The notes beneath the pieces were generated by a model, which saw only the letters and a list, made by a program, of their open reading frames with translations, did no database searches and had not been told where the DNA came from. A DNA stretch of 64,000 nt from Streptomyces sp. CBMA123 (GTDB lineage: Bacteria; Actinomycetota; Actinomycetes; Streptomycetales; Streptomycetaceae). Location of the stretch: positions 1-64,000 of the forward strand of contig NZ_MECK01000068.1 of the NCBI RefSeq assembly GCF_014596465.1, given 5' to 3'. Position numbers and translations under genes: made by a program. Positions 43,618-51,693 of the stretch are shown piece by piece (the stretch's first letter is position 1; each line of letters begins with the position of its first letter).

Positions 43618-44678
43618 GCCACGACATGTCAGAAGAGAAGCTTCCGGAGCCGCACGGCTCCGCCGGCGAGGTGGCCGACCACGGCAACCCGTTCGCCGAC
43701 CCGGGCCTGCCGGCCCACGAGCCCCGTCGCACCGACATCGACGAGCGGGCCGCCCAGCGGGCCGAGCGTCAGGTCTCGCTGATGTTCGTGGTCTCGATGC
43801 TGGCCACCATCGGCTTCATCGCCTCGTACGTGGCCATCGACCCGGACAAGATCGTCTACATCTTCCCGCTGGGTCACGTCAGCGCGCTGAACTTCGCGCT
43901 CGGCCTGACCCTGGGCGTCGCGCTGTTCATGATCGGCGCGGGCGCGGTCCACTGGGCCCGCACCCTGATGTCGGACGTCGAGCTGCCGGCCGAGCGTCAC
44001 CCGATCGAGGCCCCCGATGACGTCCGCGCGGACGTCATCGAGCAGTTCAAGACCGGTGCCGCCGAGTCCGGCTTCGGTCGCCGCAAGATGATCCGCAACA
44101 CCCTCATCGGGTCGATGGCGCTGGTCCCGCTCTCCGGCGTGGTCCTGCTCCGCGACCTGGGCCCGCTGCCGGAGAAGAAGCTCAAGGAGACGGGCTGGAA
44201 GGAGGCCACTCCGGCCAGGCCCCTGCAGCTCGTCAACATGAGCACCCTGCAGCCGATGAAGCCCGAGGACCTCGTCATCGGCTCGCTGACCTTCGCCATG
44301 CCGGAGGGTCTGACCACGCACGACGAGGACTTCCAGCAGCGGATCGCCAAGGACGCCCTGATGCTGGTGCGCATCGCGCCGGACGACATCAAGGACGACA
44401 AGTCCAGGGAGCTGGGCTTCGAGGGCATCCTCGCCTACTCCAAGATCTGCACCCACGTCGGCTGCCCGATCAGCCTGTACGAGCAGCAGACCCACCACGC
44501 GCTCTGCCCCTGCCACCAGTCGACCTTCGACCTGGCGGACGGCGCGCGCGTCATCTTCGGCCCGGCCGGCCACCCGCTGCCGCAGCTGAAGATCACCACT
44601 GACGACAAGGGCAACCTGGTCGCCACCGGCGACTTCGACGAGCCCGTCGGCCCGAGCTTCTGGGAGCGTGCTCGATGA
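43614..44678 (+). CDS. qcrA: Rieske iron-sulfur subunit of the bc1 complex
   Basis: The 354-residue protein has three membrane helices in the first ~170 residues (actinobacterial type) and a C-terminal Rieske domain with both ligand loops: CTHVGC and CPCHQS (about residues 279-301). The acidic N-terminus MSHDMSEEKLPEPHG is family-typical. It overlaps both neighbours by ATGA, so qcrCAB is translationally coupled. It transfers electrons from menaquinol to QcrC hemes. Confidence 0.97.
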   Translation: MSHDMSEEKLPEPHGSAGEVADHGNPFADPGLPAHEPRRTDIDERAAQRAERQVSLMFVVSMLATIGFIASYVAIDPDKIVYIFPLGHVSALNFALGLTLGVALFMIGAGAVHWARTLMSDVELPAERHPIEAPDDVRADVIEQFKTGAAESGFGRRKMIRNTLIGSMALVPLSGVVLLRDLGPLPEKKLKETGWKEATPARPLQLVNMSTLQPMKPEDLVIGSLTFAMPEGLTTHDEDFQQRIAKDALMLVRIAPDDIKDDKSRELGFEGILAYSKICTHVGCPISLYEQQTHHALCPCHQSTFDLADGARVIFGPAGHPLPQLKITTDDKGNLVATGDFDEPVGPSFWERAR

Positions 44679-46333
44679 GTAGCGCGAGCAGCACCAAGAC
44701 CGGTGCCGCCAAGCCCTCCAGCACGCGCGCCAATCCCGCCAACAAGTGGGAGTCCGCGGCTGACTGGACGGACGGCCGGCTGGGGATCTACTCCCTCGCC
44801 AAGGCCAACCTGCGCAAGATCTTCCCGGACCACTGGTCCTTCATGCTGGGCGAGATCTGCCTCTACACCTTCGTCATCATCATCCTGACCGGTGTCTACC
44901 TGACGCTGTTCTTCAAGCCGTCGATGGCCGAGGTCGTCTACAACGGCTCGTACGTGCCGCTCAAGGGCATCGGGATGTCCGAGGCGTACGCCTCGACGGT
45001 GGACATCAGCTTCGAGATCCGCGGCGGTCTGCTGATCCGCCAGATCCACCACTGGGCCGCGCTGGTCTTCGTGGCCGCGATGCTCGTGCACATGATGCGC
45101 GTGTTCTTCACCGGCGCGTTCCGCAAGCCGCGTGAGATCAACTGGGTCTTCGGCTTCCTGCTGCTGGTCCTCGGCATGTTCGACGGCTTCTTCGGCTACT
45201 CGCTGCCGGACGACCTGCTGTCGGGTACCGGTATCCGCTTCATGGAAGGCGCGATCCTCGCGGTCCCGCTGGTCGGCACCTACATCCAGATGTTCCTGTT
45301 CGGGGGCGAGTTCCCCGGCCACGACATCGTGCCGCGGTTCTTCACCATCCACGTGCTGCTGATCCCGGGCATCATGCTCGGTCTGCTGGTGGCGCACCTG
45401 ATCCTGGTCTTCTACCACAAGCACACCCAGTGGGCGGGCCCGGGCAAGACCGAGAAGAACGTCGTCGGCATGCCGCTGATGCCGGTCTACATGGCCAAGG
45501 CCGGTGGCTTCTTCTTCCTGGTCTTCGGCATCATCGCCGCCATCTCGGCGATCGCCACGATCAACCCGATCTGGGCCTACGGCCCGTACCGTCCGGACCA
45601 GGTGTCGACCGACGCCCAGCCCGACTGGTACATGGGCTTCTCCGAGGGTCTGATCCGCGTCATGCCGGGCTGGGAGATCAGCCTGTGGGGCCACACCCTG
45701 AACCTGGGTGTCTTCATCCCGCTGATGATCTTCCCGCTGGTCCTGGTCGCCATCGCGGTCTACCCCTTCATCGAGGGCTGGATCACCGGCGACAAGCGCG
45801 AGCACCACATCCTGGACCGCCCGCGCAACGCCCCGGTCCGCACCGCCCTGGGTGCCGCCTGGATCAGCCTCTACCTGGTCCTGCTGGTCGGTGGTGGCAA
45901 CGACCTGTTCGCCACGCACTTCCACCTGTCGCTCAACTCGATCACCTACTTCGTGCGTGCCGGCTTCTTCCTGGTGCCGGTCATCACCTTCATCGTCACC
46001 AAGCGCTGGTGCCTCGGCCTCCAGCGCCGTGACAAGGAGAAGGTGCTGCACGGCCGCGAGACCGGCGTCATCAAGCGCCTGCCGCACGGTGAGTTCGTCG
46101 AGGTGCACGCCCAGCTGCCGGCGAAGGACCTGCACACCCTCACGGCGCACGAGCAGAACCAGCCGGTCGAGCTGCCGGCCCAGACGGACGAGAACGGCGT
46201 GGCCCGCAAGGCCGGCGCCCTCACCCGCACCCGGGCCAAGCTCTCCCGCGGCTTCTACGGCGAGGGCAGCCAGATCCCCAAGCCCACCGCCGAGGAGCAC
46301 CACGAGATCACCAGCGGCCACGGCCACCACTGA
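44675..46333 (+). CDS. qcrB: Cytochrome b subunit of the bc1 complex
   Basis: The 552-residue protein has about eight helices, the quinol-site and heme-b ligand helices (RQIHHWAALVFVAAMLVHMMRVFFTG and HVLLIPGIMLGLLVAHLILVFYHKHTQ), the PEWY-position motif here as PDWY (QPDWYMGF) and a long C-terminal cytoplasmic extension (about 440-552), all as in actinobacterial QcrB. The PDWY variant is common in Actinobacteria. It ends with a His-rich GHGHH tail. A strong terminator follows. Confidence 0.97.
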   Translation: MSSASSTKTGAAKPSSTRANPANKWESAADWTDGRLGIYSLAKANLRKIFPDHWSFMLGEICLYTFVIIILTGVYLTLFFKPSMAEVVYNGSYVPLKGIGMSEAYASTVDISFEIRGGLLIRQIHHWAALVFVAAMLVHMMRVFFTGAFRKPREINWVFGFLLLVLGMFDGFFGYSLPDDLLSGTGIRFMEGAILAVPLVGTYIQMFLFGGEFPGHDIVPRFFTIHVLLIPGIMLGLLVAHLILVFYHKHTQWAGPGKTEKNVVGMPLMPVYMAKAGGFFFLVFGIIAAISAIATINPIWAYGPYRPDQVSTDAQPDWYMGFSEGLIRVMPGWEISLWGHTLNLGVFIPLMIFPLVLVAIAVYPFIEGWITGDKREHHILDRPRNAPVRTALGAAWISLYLVLLVGGGNDLFATHFHLSLNSITYFVRAGFFLVPVITFIVTKRWCLGLQRRDKEKVLHGRETGVIKRLPHGEFVEVHAQLPAKDLHTLTAHEQNQPVELPAQTDENGVARKAGALTRTRAKLSRGFYGEGSQIPKPTAEEHHEITSGHGHH

Positions 46334-46357
46334 TCCCGTACGCACCCCCGCGTCACC

Positions 46358-46404
46358 CCGAGGGCCGCTGACCAGAGTTCATCTGGTCGGCGGCCCTCGG
46401 GCTT
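46358..46404 (+). terminator. Strong terminator after qcrB
   Basis: CCGAGGGCCGC (46358-46368) + GACCAGA pairs with TCTGGTC + GCGGCCCTCGG (46382-46400) through a single T-G position, giving a stem near 19 bp. It is followed by GCTTTCC. Confidence 0.9.
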
Positions 46405-46467
46405 TCCCGCCCCCGCACAGTCACCGCACCGCCCCGTATCGCCCCGCATCGCCCCCAGGAGCCCTCC

Positions 46468-46839
46468 GTGCAGCTGTCCGTCGACCCCGCCGCCGCCACG
46501 CCCCCGTACGAGCAGATCCGCGCCCAGATCGCCGAGCGGGCCCGCTCGGGCGCGCTGCCGACCGGGCAGCGGCTGCCCACCGTACGGGCCCTCGCCGAGG
46601 AACTGGGGCTGGCCGCCGGGACGATCGCCCGGGCCTACAAGGAGCTGGAGGCGGACGGCGTGGTGGAGACCCACGGCCGGCGCGGCACCCTGATCGCGGC
46701 CACCGGGGACACCGCCCACCGGCTGGCCGCCGAGGCCGCCGCCGAGTACGCCGAGCGGGTGGGCCGGCTGGGCCTGTCCCACCCGGACGCCCTGGCCGCC
46801 GTGGTGACGGCCCTGCACGTGACCTATCCCGGGGCCTAG
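46468..46839 (+). CDS. GntR-family transcriptional regulator (YtrA-like)
   Basis: The 123-residue protein has an N-terminal winged helix (about 12-75: PPYEQIRAQIAERARSGALPTGQRLPTVRALAEELGLAAGTIARAYKELE) and a short helical C-terminus, the compact YtrA-subfamily layout. GTG 46468 has GGAG six bases upstream. It lies between the qcr operon terminator and the minus-strand L,D-transpeptidase, convergent with the latter (7-bp gap). YtrA-type regulators usually control a neighbouring ABC transporter, but none is present here. Confidence 0.9.
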   Translation: MQLSVDPAAATPPYEQIRAQIAERARSGALPTGQRLPTVRALAEELGLAAGTIARAYKELEADGVVETHGRRGTLIAATGDTAHRLAAEAAAEYAERVGRLGLSHPDALAAVVTALHVTYPGA

Positions 46840-46846
46840 GGCCGGT

Positions 46847-48103
46847 TCAGAGCTCGGGGCGCGTCATGCCCGCGGCGGGGGCCTGGCCGGCCGGGGCGGT
46901 GGTGCTGAGGGGCTGTCCGAGGGCGCTGTGCTTGACCCAGTCCACCCAGGAGACGTTCCAGTCGCCGAAGCCGTTGCCGAAGGGCTCCATGGTGGCGCCG
47001 CGGCTGTTGACCACCGTCACCAGGTCCCCCACCCGGGTGTTGTCGTAGAACCACTTGGCGTTGTCGGTGCTCATCCCGGTGCAGCCGTGGCTGACGTTCT
47101 CGTAGCCCTGCGAGCCGACCGACCAGGGCGCCGCGTGGACGTACTCGCCGCTCCAGGTCACCCGGGTGGCCCACAGCACGTCGAGGTCGTACGCCTCGGA
47201 GCTGCCGGCCGCTATGCCGATCGTCTCGCCGTTCATCCGCACCGAGCGCTCCTGGCCGAGCACCACCTTGATGCCGTTGCGGGTGTCGAAGCCGGGCTTG
47301 CCGGTGGTGACCGGGATCCTCCGGACCACCTCGCCGTCACGCTTGAGGGTGAGTTCGTGAGTGGCCGCGTCGACCACCGACTCGACCCGCGCGCCGATCC
47401 GCAGCCGCAGCGAGCTGCGGTCGCCGCCGTAGAGGCCGTCCGAGATCCGGCTGCCGGTGCCGTCGAAGGCCAGTGCCACGGTCGTCCCGGCCGGCCAGTA
47501 CTCCTGCGGGCGGAAGTGCAGGTTCTTGTCGTCCACCCAGTACCAGGCGCCGGTGACGGCCGGCTGGGAGGTCACCGTCAGGGCGCGCTCGACCTCCTGA
47601 CGGGCCTGGGGGTCCTTCACCGCCTCGGAGAGCTGCGCGGTGAGCGGCTGGCCCACCCCGTAGACGCCAGTGCCGGAGGAGTCCGGCCCGAGCTTGACGT
47701 TCAGCAGGCGCTGGGCGGCCATGGTGCTGAAGGTCTGGGTGGTGTCGCCCCGGCCGTTCCGGCCGTCGTCGGCGGAGATCCGGACGGCGTACGCCGTGTC
47801 GGCCTTCAGCCGGCCGGTGGTCTGCCAGCTGTGCTGGTCGTCGGCGAGCGTGCCGGCCACCACCCGGCCGTCCGGGCCGAGCACGGTGACGTCGGTGAGC
47901 CGGCTGCCCCCCACGGCGGTCACGGTGACCGGCTTGGAGGGGTCGACCTTGCCCTCGGCCGAGAGGTGGACGAGCGGGGCCGCGTCGATCCGGTGCGGCC
48001 CGGTGGGCTCCTCGTCGCCGGATGAGCAGGCGGCCAGCGGGGCCAGTACTGCCAGGGCCAGCGAGATGCTGCTGATGCCTGCGATTCCGCGCCTGTCGGC
48101 CAT
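46847..48103 (-). CDS. Lipoprotein L,D-transpeptidase
   Basis: The 418-residue lipoprotein has lipobox LAAC with C26 as lipidated Cys (signal residues 1-25). Two Ig-like domains (about 50-270) precede a YkuD catalytic domain (about 285-400) with HAAPWSVGSQG and the nucleophile C341 in SHGCTGMS. It forms 3-3 crosslinks in peptidoglycan and confers the LdtMt-type architecture known from mycobacteria. ATG 48103 has CGGAGG five bases upstream; a longer frame reaches into the upstream promoter. It lies downstream of the cta terminator. Confidence 0.94.
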   Translation of the reverse strand: MADRRGIAGISSISLALAVLAPLAACSSGDEEPTGPHRIDAAPLVHLSAEGKVDPSKPVTVTAVGGSRLTDVTVLGPDGRVVAGTLADDQHSWQTTGRLKADTAYAVRISADDGRNGRGDTTQTFSTMAAQRLLNVKLGPDSSGTGVYGVGQPLTAQLSEAVKDPQARQEVERALTVTSQPAVTGAWYWVDDKNLHFRPQEYWPAGTTVALAFDGTGSRISDGLYGGDRSSLRLRIGARVESVVDAATHELTLKRDGEVVRRIPVTTGKPGFDTRNGIKVVLGQERSVRMNGETIGIAAGSSEAYDLDVLWATRVTWSGEYVHAAPWSVGSQGYENVSHGCTGMSTDNAKWFYDNTRVGDLVTVVNSRGATMEPFGNGFGDWNVSWVDWVKHSALGQPLSTTAPAGQAPAAGMTRPEL

Positions 48104-48229
48104 GACCGCCTCCGAGGGGTTCGCACGATTCGCACGATTGATCAGATCGTAGGAACGCGTCGCATCGAGCGACATCCGAGCGACTCTCCGTTCACCCGGG
48201 TGAGTGAGGTCGTCACCCTCAGGACGCAG

Positions 48230-48265
48230 CAGGGCCGGTCCTCCCGTGCGGGAGGACCGGCCCTG
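48230..48265 (-). terminator. Terminator of the ctaC-ctaD-ctaF operon
   Basis: Perfect 16-bp stem (48230-48245 with 48250-48265) and 4-nt loop, 16 bp after the ctaF stop. Confidence 0.88.
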
Positions 48266-48281
48266 TGGTGGGAGGCGGAAC

Positions 48282-48704
48282 CTACTGGTTCTGGTTCTCG
48301 CCCCGGTAGAACTCGAAGACCCATCCGAAGATGCCGATCAGGATGATCGGAGCGGCCCAGAACATCAGCCACCAGCCGAAGATCACGCCCAGGAAGGCGA
48401 GCGCGCCACCGAGCGCCAGCGACAGCGGCTGCCAGCTGTGCGGGGCGAAGAAGCCCAGCTCACCGGCGTCGTCCGCGACCTCGGCCTCGGGGTTGTCACC
48501 CGCGCCGCTGTCCACCCGGCGGGCGGTGAAGGCGAGGTAGTACCCGATGAAGGCACAGAGGCCGAAGGCCAGGAACAGCGCGGTGGTACCGGCGGCCTCC
48601 AGGCCCGGGCCGTTGCTCGCGTGGCTGGTCCACAGGCCGTAGGTGATGGCCATCGCCAGTACGAAGACCGCCAGGCCCAGGAAGATCTTTCCCTGTTCCT
48701 TCAT
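48282..48704 (-). CDS. ctaF: Cytochrome c oxidase subunit IV (actinobacterial CtaF)
   Basis: The 140-residue protein has four membrane helices (about 7-25, 38-58, 93-112, 114-132) and the family [23 protein letters not shown] start. It is the actinobacteria-specific small subunit of aa3 oxidase. Its ATG overlaps the ctaD stop by one base (TGATG), and it closes the operon before the 16-bp terminator. Confidence 0.93.
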   Translation of the reverse strand: MKEQGKIFLGLAVFVLAMAITYGLWTSHASNGPGLEAAGTTALFLAFGLCAFIGYYLAFTARRVDSGAGDNPEAEVADDAGELGFFAPHSWQPLSLALGGALAFLGVIFGWWLMFWAAPIILIGIFGWVFEFYRGENQNQ

Positions 48705-50479
48705 CAGGCGTCACCCTCCTGCTTGCCCTTGCCCAGCTTCGGGGCGTCGTACTTCGCCGGGGTCACACCGGCGAGGTGCTTGGCCGGCTCACCGTGGTTC
48801 TCCAGGTAGTCCAGCGCGGCGATCTCCGGGTGGTGGAGGTCGAAGGCCGGGGATTCGGAGCGGATCCGCGGCAGGGTGAGGAAGTTGTGCCGCGGCGGCG
48901 GGCAGGAGGTCGCCCACTCCAGCGAGCGGCCGAAGCCCCACGGGTCGTCCTGCTCGACCTTCTCGCCGTACTTGGCGGTCTTCCAGACGTTGTAGAGGAA
49001 CGGCAGGATCGACAGGCCGAGCACGAAGGAGCCGATGGTCGAGACGGTGTTCAGCGTGGTGAAGCCGTCCGAGGCCAGGTAGTCGGCGTAACGGCGGGGC
49101 ATGCCCTCCGCGCCGAGCCAGTGCTGCACCAGGAAGGTGGTGTGGAAGCCGAAGAACAGCGTCCAGAAGGTGATCTTGCCGAGGCGCTCGTCCAGCATCT
49201 TGCCGGTCATCTTCGGCCACCAGAAGTGGAAGCCGGCGAACATCGCGAACACGACGGTGCCGAAGACCACGTAGTGGAAGTGGGCGACGACGAAGTACGA
49301 GTCCGAGACGTGGAAGTCGATCGGCGGCGAGGCCAGCAGCACACCGGTCAGACCACCGAAGAGGAAGGTGACCAGGAAGCCGACCGTCCAGAGCATCGGG
49401 GTCTCGAAGCTCAGTGAGCCCTTCCACATGGTGCCGACCCAGTTGAAGAACTTCACACCGGTCGGGACCGCGATCAGGAAGGTCATGAAGGAGAAGAACG
49501 GCAGCAGCACCTGTCCGGTGACGTACATGTGGTGCGCCCACACCGTCACGGACAGACCGGCGATCGCGATGGTGGCCGCGATCAGACCGGAGTAGCCGAA
49601 CATCGGCTTGCGGCTGAAGACCGGGATGATCTCCGACACGATGCCGAAGAACGGCAGCGCGATGATGTACACCTCGGGGTGGCCGAAGAACCAGAACAGG
49701 TGTTGCCACAACATCGCCCCGCCGTTGGCGGGATCGAAGACGTGGGCCCCGAACTTGCGGTCCGCCTCCAGGGCGAACAGCGCGGCGGCCAGCACCGGGA
49801 AGGCCAGCAGGACCAGCACCGAGGTCAGCAGGACGTTCCAGACGAAGATCGACATCCGGAACATCGTCATGCCCGGAGCGCGCATGCAGATGATCGTGGT
49901 GATGAAGTTGACCGCACCGAGGATCGTGCCGAAGCCGGAGAAGGCCAGACCCATGATCCACATGTCGCCGCCGACGCCGGGCGAGTGCACCGCGTCGGAG
50001 AGCGGGGAGTAGGCGAACCAGCCGAAGTCGGCGGCGCCGTTCGGGGTCAGGAAGCCACAGACCGCGATGGACGAACCGAAGAGGTACAGCCAGTACGCGA
50101 ACATGTTCAGACGCGGGAAGGCCACGTCCGGGGAGCCGATCTGGAGCGGCATGATCCAGTTCGCGAAGCCCGCGAACAGCGGCGTCGCGAACATCAGCAG
50201 CATGATCGTGCCGTGCATCGTGAACGCCTGGTTGAACTGCTCGTTCGACAGGATCTGGGTCCCGGGACGAGCCAGCTCGGCACGCATGACCAGGGCGAGG
50301 ATGCCACCGATCAGGAAGAAGGCGAACGACGTACCCAGGTACAGGGTGCCGATCGTCTTGTGGTCAGTGGTGGTCAGCCACTTGATGATGGTCGAACCCG
50401 GCTTGCGGGTCCGCTGCGCCCCGACCGTGACGGCCTCGGCGCCCCCGCCGGCCGCGGCGGGCTCGTTGAGGATGGTCAC
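48704..50479 (-). CDS. ctaD: Cytochrome c oxidase subunit I
   Basis: The 591-residue heme-copper oxidase core has about 12 helices and the ligand motifs [13 protein letters not shown] (Cu_B His and Tyr crosslink), [10 protein letters not shown] (Cu_B His pair), and the HFHYVVFG hemes a/a3 ligands. It reduces O2 to water. GTG 50479 overlaps the ctaC stop by GTGA. It runs ctaC-ctaD-ctaF on the minus strand, separate from ctaE. Confidence 0.97.
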   Translation of the reverse strand: MTILNEPAAAGGGAEAVTVGAQRTRKPGSTIIKWLTTTDHKTIGTLYLGTSFAFFLIGGILALVMRAELARPGTQILSNEQFNQAFTMHGTIMLLMFATPLFAGFANWIMPLQIGSPDVAFPRLNMFAYWLYLFGSSIAVCGFLTPNGAADFGWFAYSPLSDAVHSPGVGGDMWIMGLAFSGFGTILGAVNFITTIICMRAPGMTMFRMSIFVWNVLLTSVLVLLAFPVLAAALFALEADRKFGAHVFDPANGGAMLWQHLFWFFGHPEVYIIALPFFGIVSEIIPVFSRKPMFGYSGLIAATIAIAGLSVTVWAHHMYVTGQVLLPFFSFMTFLIAVPTGVKFFNWVGTMWKGSLSFETPMLWTVGFLVTFLFGGLTGVLLASPPIDFHVSDSYFVVAHFHYVVFGTVVFAMFAGFHFWWPKMTGKMLDERLGKITFWTLFFGFHTTFLVQHWLGAEGMPRRYADYLASDGFTTLNTVSTIGSFVLGLSILPFLYNVWKTAKYGEKVEQDDPWGFGRSLEWATSCPPPRHNFLTLPRIRSESPAFDLHHPEIAALDYLENHGEPAKHLAGVTPAKYDAPKLGKGKQEGDA

Positions 50480-51330
50480 TTCGCTTCACTTCCCATGGTG
50501 ATGACGCCGGAGGGCACCGCGCCTTCCTGACCCTTCGCACGAAGCTCGGCCAGGTGCTTGTCGTAGTCGGCGCGATCGACGACCTTGACGTTGAAGAGCA
50601 TGCGCGAGTGGTCGACGCCGCAGAGCTCGGCGCACTTGCCCCTGTACTCGCCCTTGACGGTCGGGGTGACCTCGAACTTGTTCACCACGCCCGGCACGAC
50701 GTCCATCTTCATCATGAAGTTGACGGGCCAGAAGTCGTGGATGACGTCCCGAGAGGTGAGCCGGAACTGCACCGTCTCGTTGACCGGCAGCCAGAGCGTC
50801 GGAACGTCCTTGGGCGTACCGACGTCGTACGCGGCGTCCTTGTTGGCCGGGTCGGGGGTCTCGGTGTTCTCGTAGTTGAACGCCCAGCTCCACTGGAAGC
50901 CCACCACGTTGACGTAGTGCTGCGGCTTGGCGGAGACGGAGGTCAGCTTCGACTCGTCGCGGGCGACGAAGTAGAAGAGGACCGAGACGATGATGATGGG
51001 GACCGCGGTGTAGAGCGCCTCGATGGGCACGTTGTACCGGGTCTGCGGGGGGATCTCCACGCCGGTGCGCTTGCGCCGGTGGAAGATCACGCTCCAGATG
51101 ATCAGACCCCACATCAGTACGCCGACCACCAGCGCCGCGATCCAGGAGCCCTGCCACATCTGGAGGACCATGGGTCCTTCCTTCGTGACCGGACTCGGGA
51201 GGCCAAGCCTGGGGAGGTCGTTGGCCGAGCAGCCGGTGGCGGTCGCGATGACGAGGCCCAGTGCCAGCGCCTGAGGCAGCTTCCGCCGCATCGTGCGCCG
51301 CGGCGAGCGGTCGGAGCCGTTGGGACTCAC
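50476..51330 (-). CDS. ctaC: Cytochrome c oxidase subunit II
   Basis: The 284-residue lipoprotein-anchored subunit has signal peptide [21 protein letters not shown] with lipobox ATGC, two membrane helices (about 50-105) and a cupredoxin domain whose Cu_A site is [10 protein letters not shown] with the first Cys in KCAELC. It accepts electrons from QcrC. GTG 51330 is preferred (AAGG seven bases upstream) over a longer frame to 51438. The divergent region upstream contains two CGCATAAG direct repeats over the probable -10. Confidence 0.95.
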   Translation of the reverse strand: MSPNGSDRSPRRTMRRKLPQALALGLVIATATGCSANDLPRLGLPSPVTKEGPMVLQMWQGSWIAALVVGVLMWGLIIWSVIFHRRKRTGVEIPPQTRYNVPIEALYTAVPIIIVSVLFYFVARDESKLTSVSAKPQHYVNVVGFQWSWAFNYENTETPDPANKDAAYDVGTPKDVPTLWLPVNETVQFRLTSRDVIHDFWPVNFMMKMDVVPGVVNKFEVTPTVKGEYRGKCAELCGVDHSRMLFNVKVVDRADYDKHLAELRAKGQEGAVPSGVITMGSEAK

Positions 51331-51693
51331 GTAGCGCCTTCCCGAAGTCTCGCCCGCCTTCGCGTCGCACCGGGAGGGGATTGTGAGCTCCTCCGGCGAC
51401 CCGTCCACGGGCACGGTTTGAATGCTTATGCGGGCCAAACCCTACTCCAGCCTTATGCGCTCCTGACGGGCAGCCCCCGGTAACGCGCCGCCCGGTCGCC
51501 CGATCAGGCCCGGCAGGGGCTGCGTCCCAGGTCATCGTAGGCATTCGAGGCCGTTACGCCCGATCGGGGGATGACCTCGAACAACGGGAGTGACGGCCCG
51601 TCGGTACCGGACGAAGCGGACATTCGGGGTGATCGACTGACGGTCGGTGAGCGATGCGGAGCGAGCGGAACGCTTCCGGGTGTGCCGTTAAAT
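51331..51693. other. Divergent intergenic region between ctaC and the cysteine desulfurase-TusA gene
   Basis: A minus-strand -10-like TAGGGT (plus 51439-51444) with weak -35 lies about 110 bp before ctaC. Two copies of CTTATGCG (51425-51432 and 51452-51459) flank it. No other gene or RNA motif is recognised; an in-frame ATG at 51571 could extend the plus-strand gene. Confidence 0.5.

Noticed and set aside
44435-46345. 636-residue minus-strand frame opposite qcrB
   Set aside because: It is a shadow of qcrB, which has full cytochrome b motifs.
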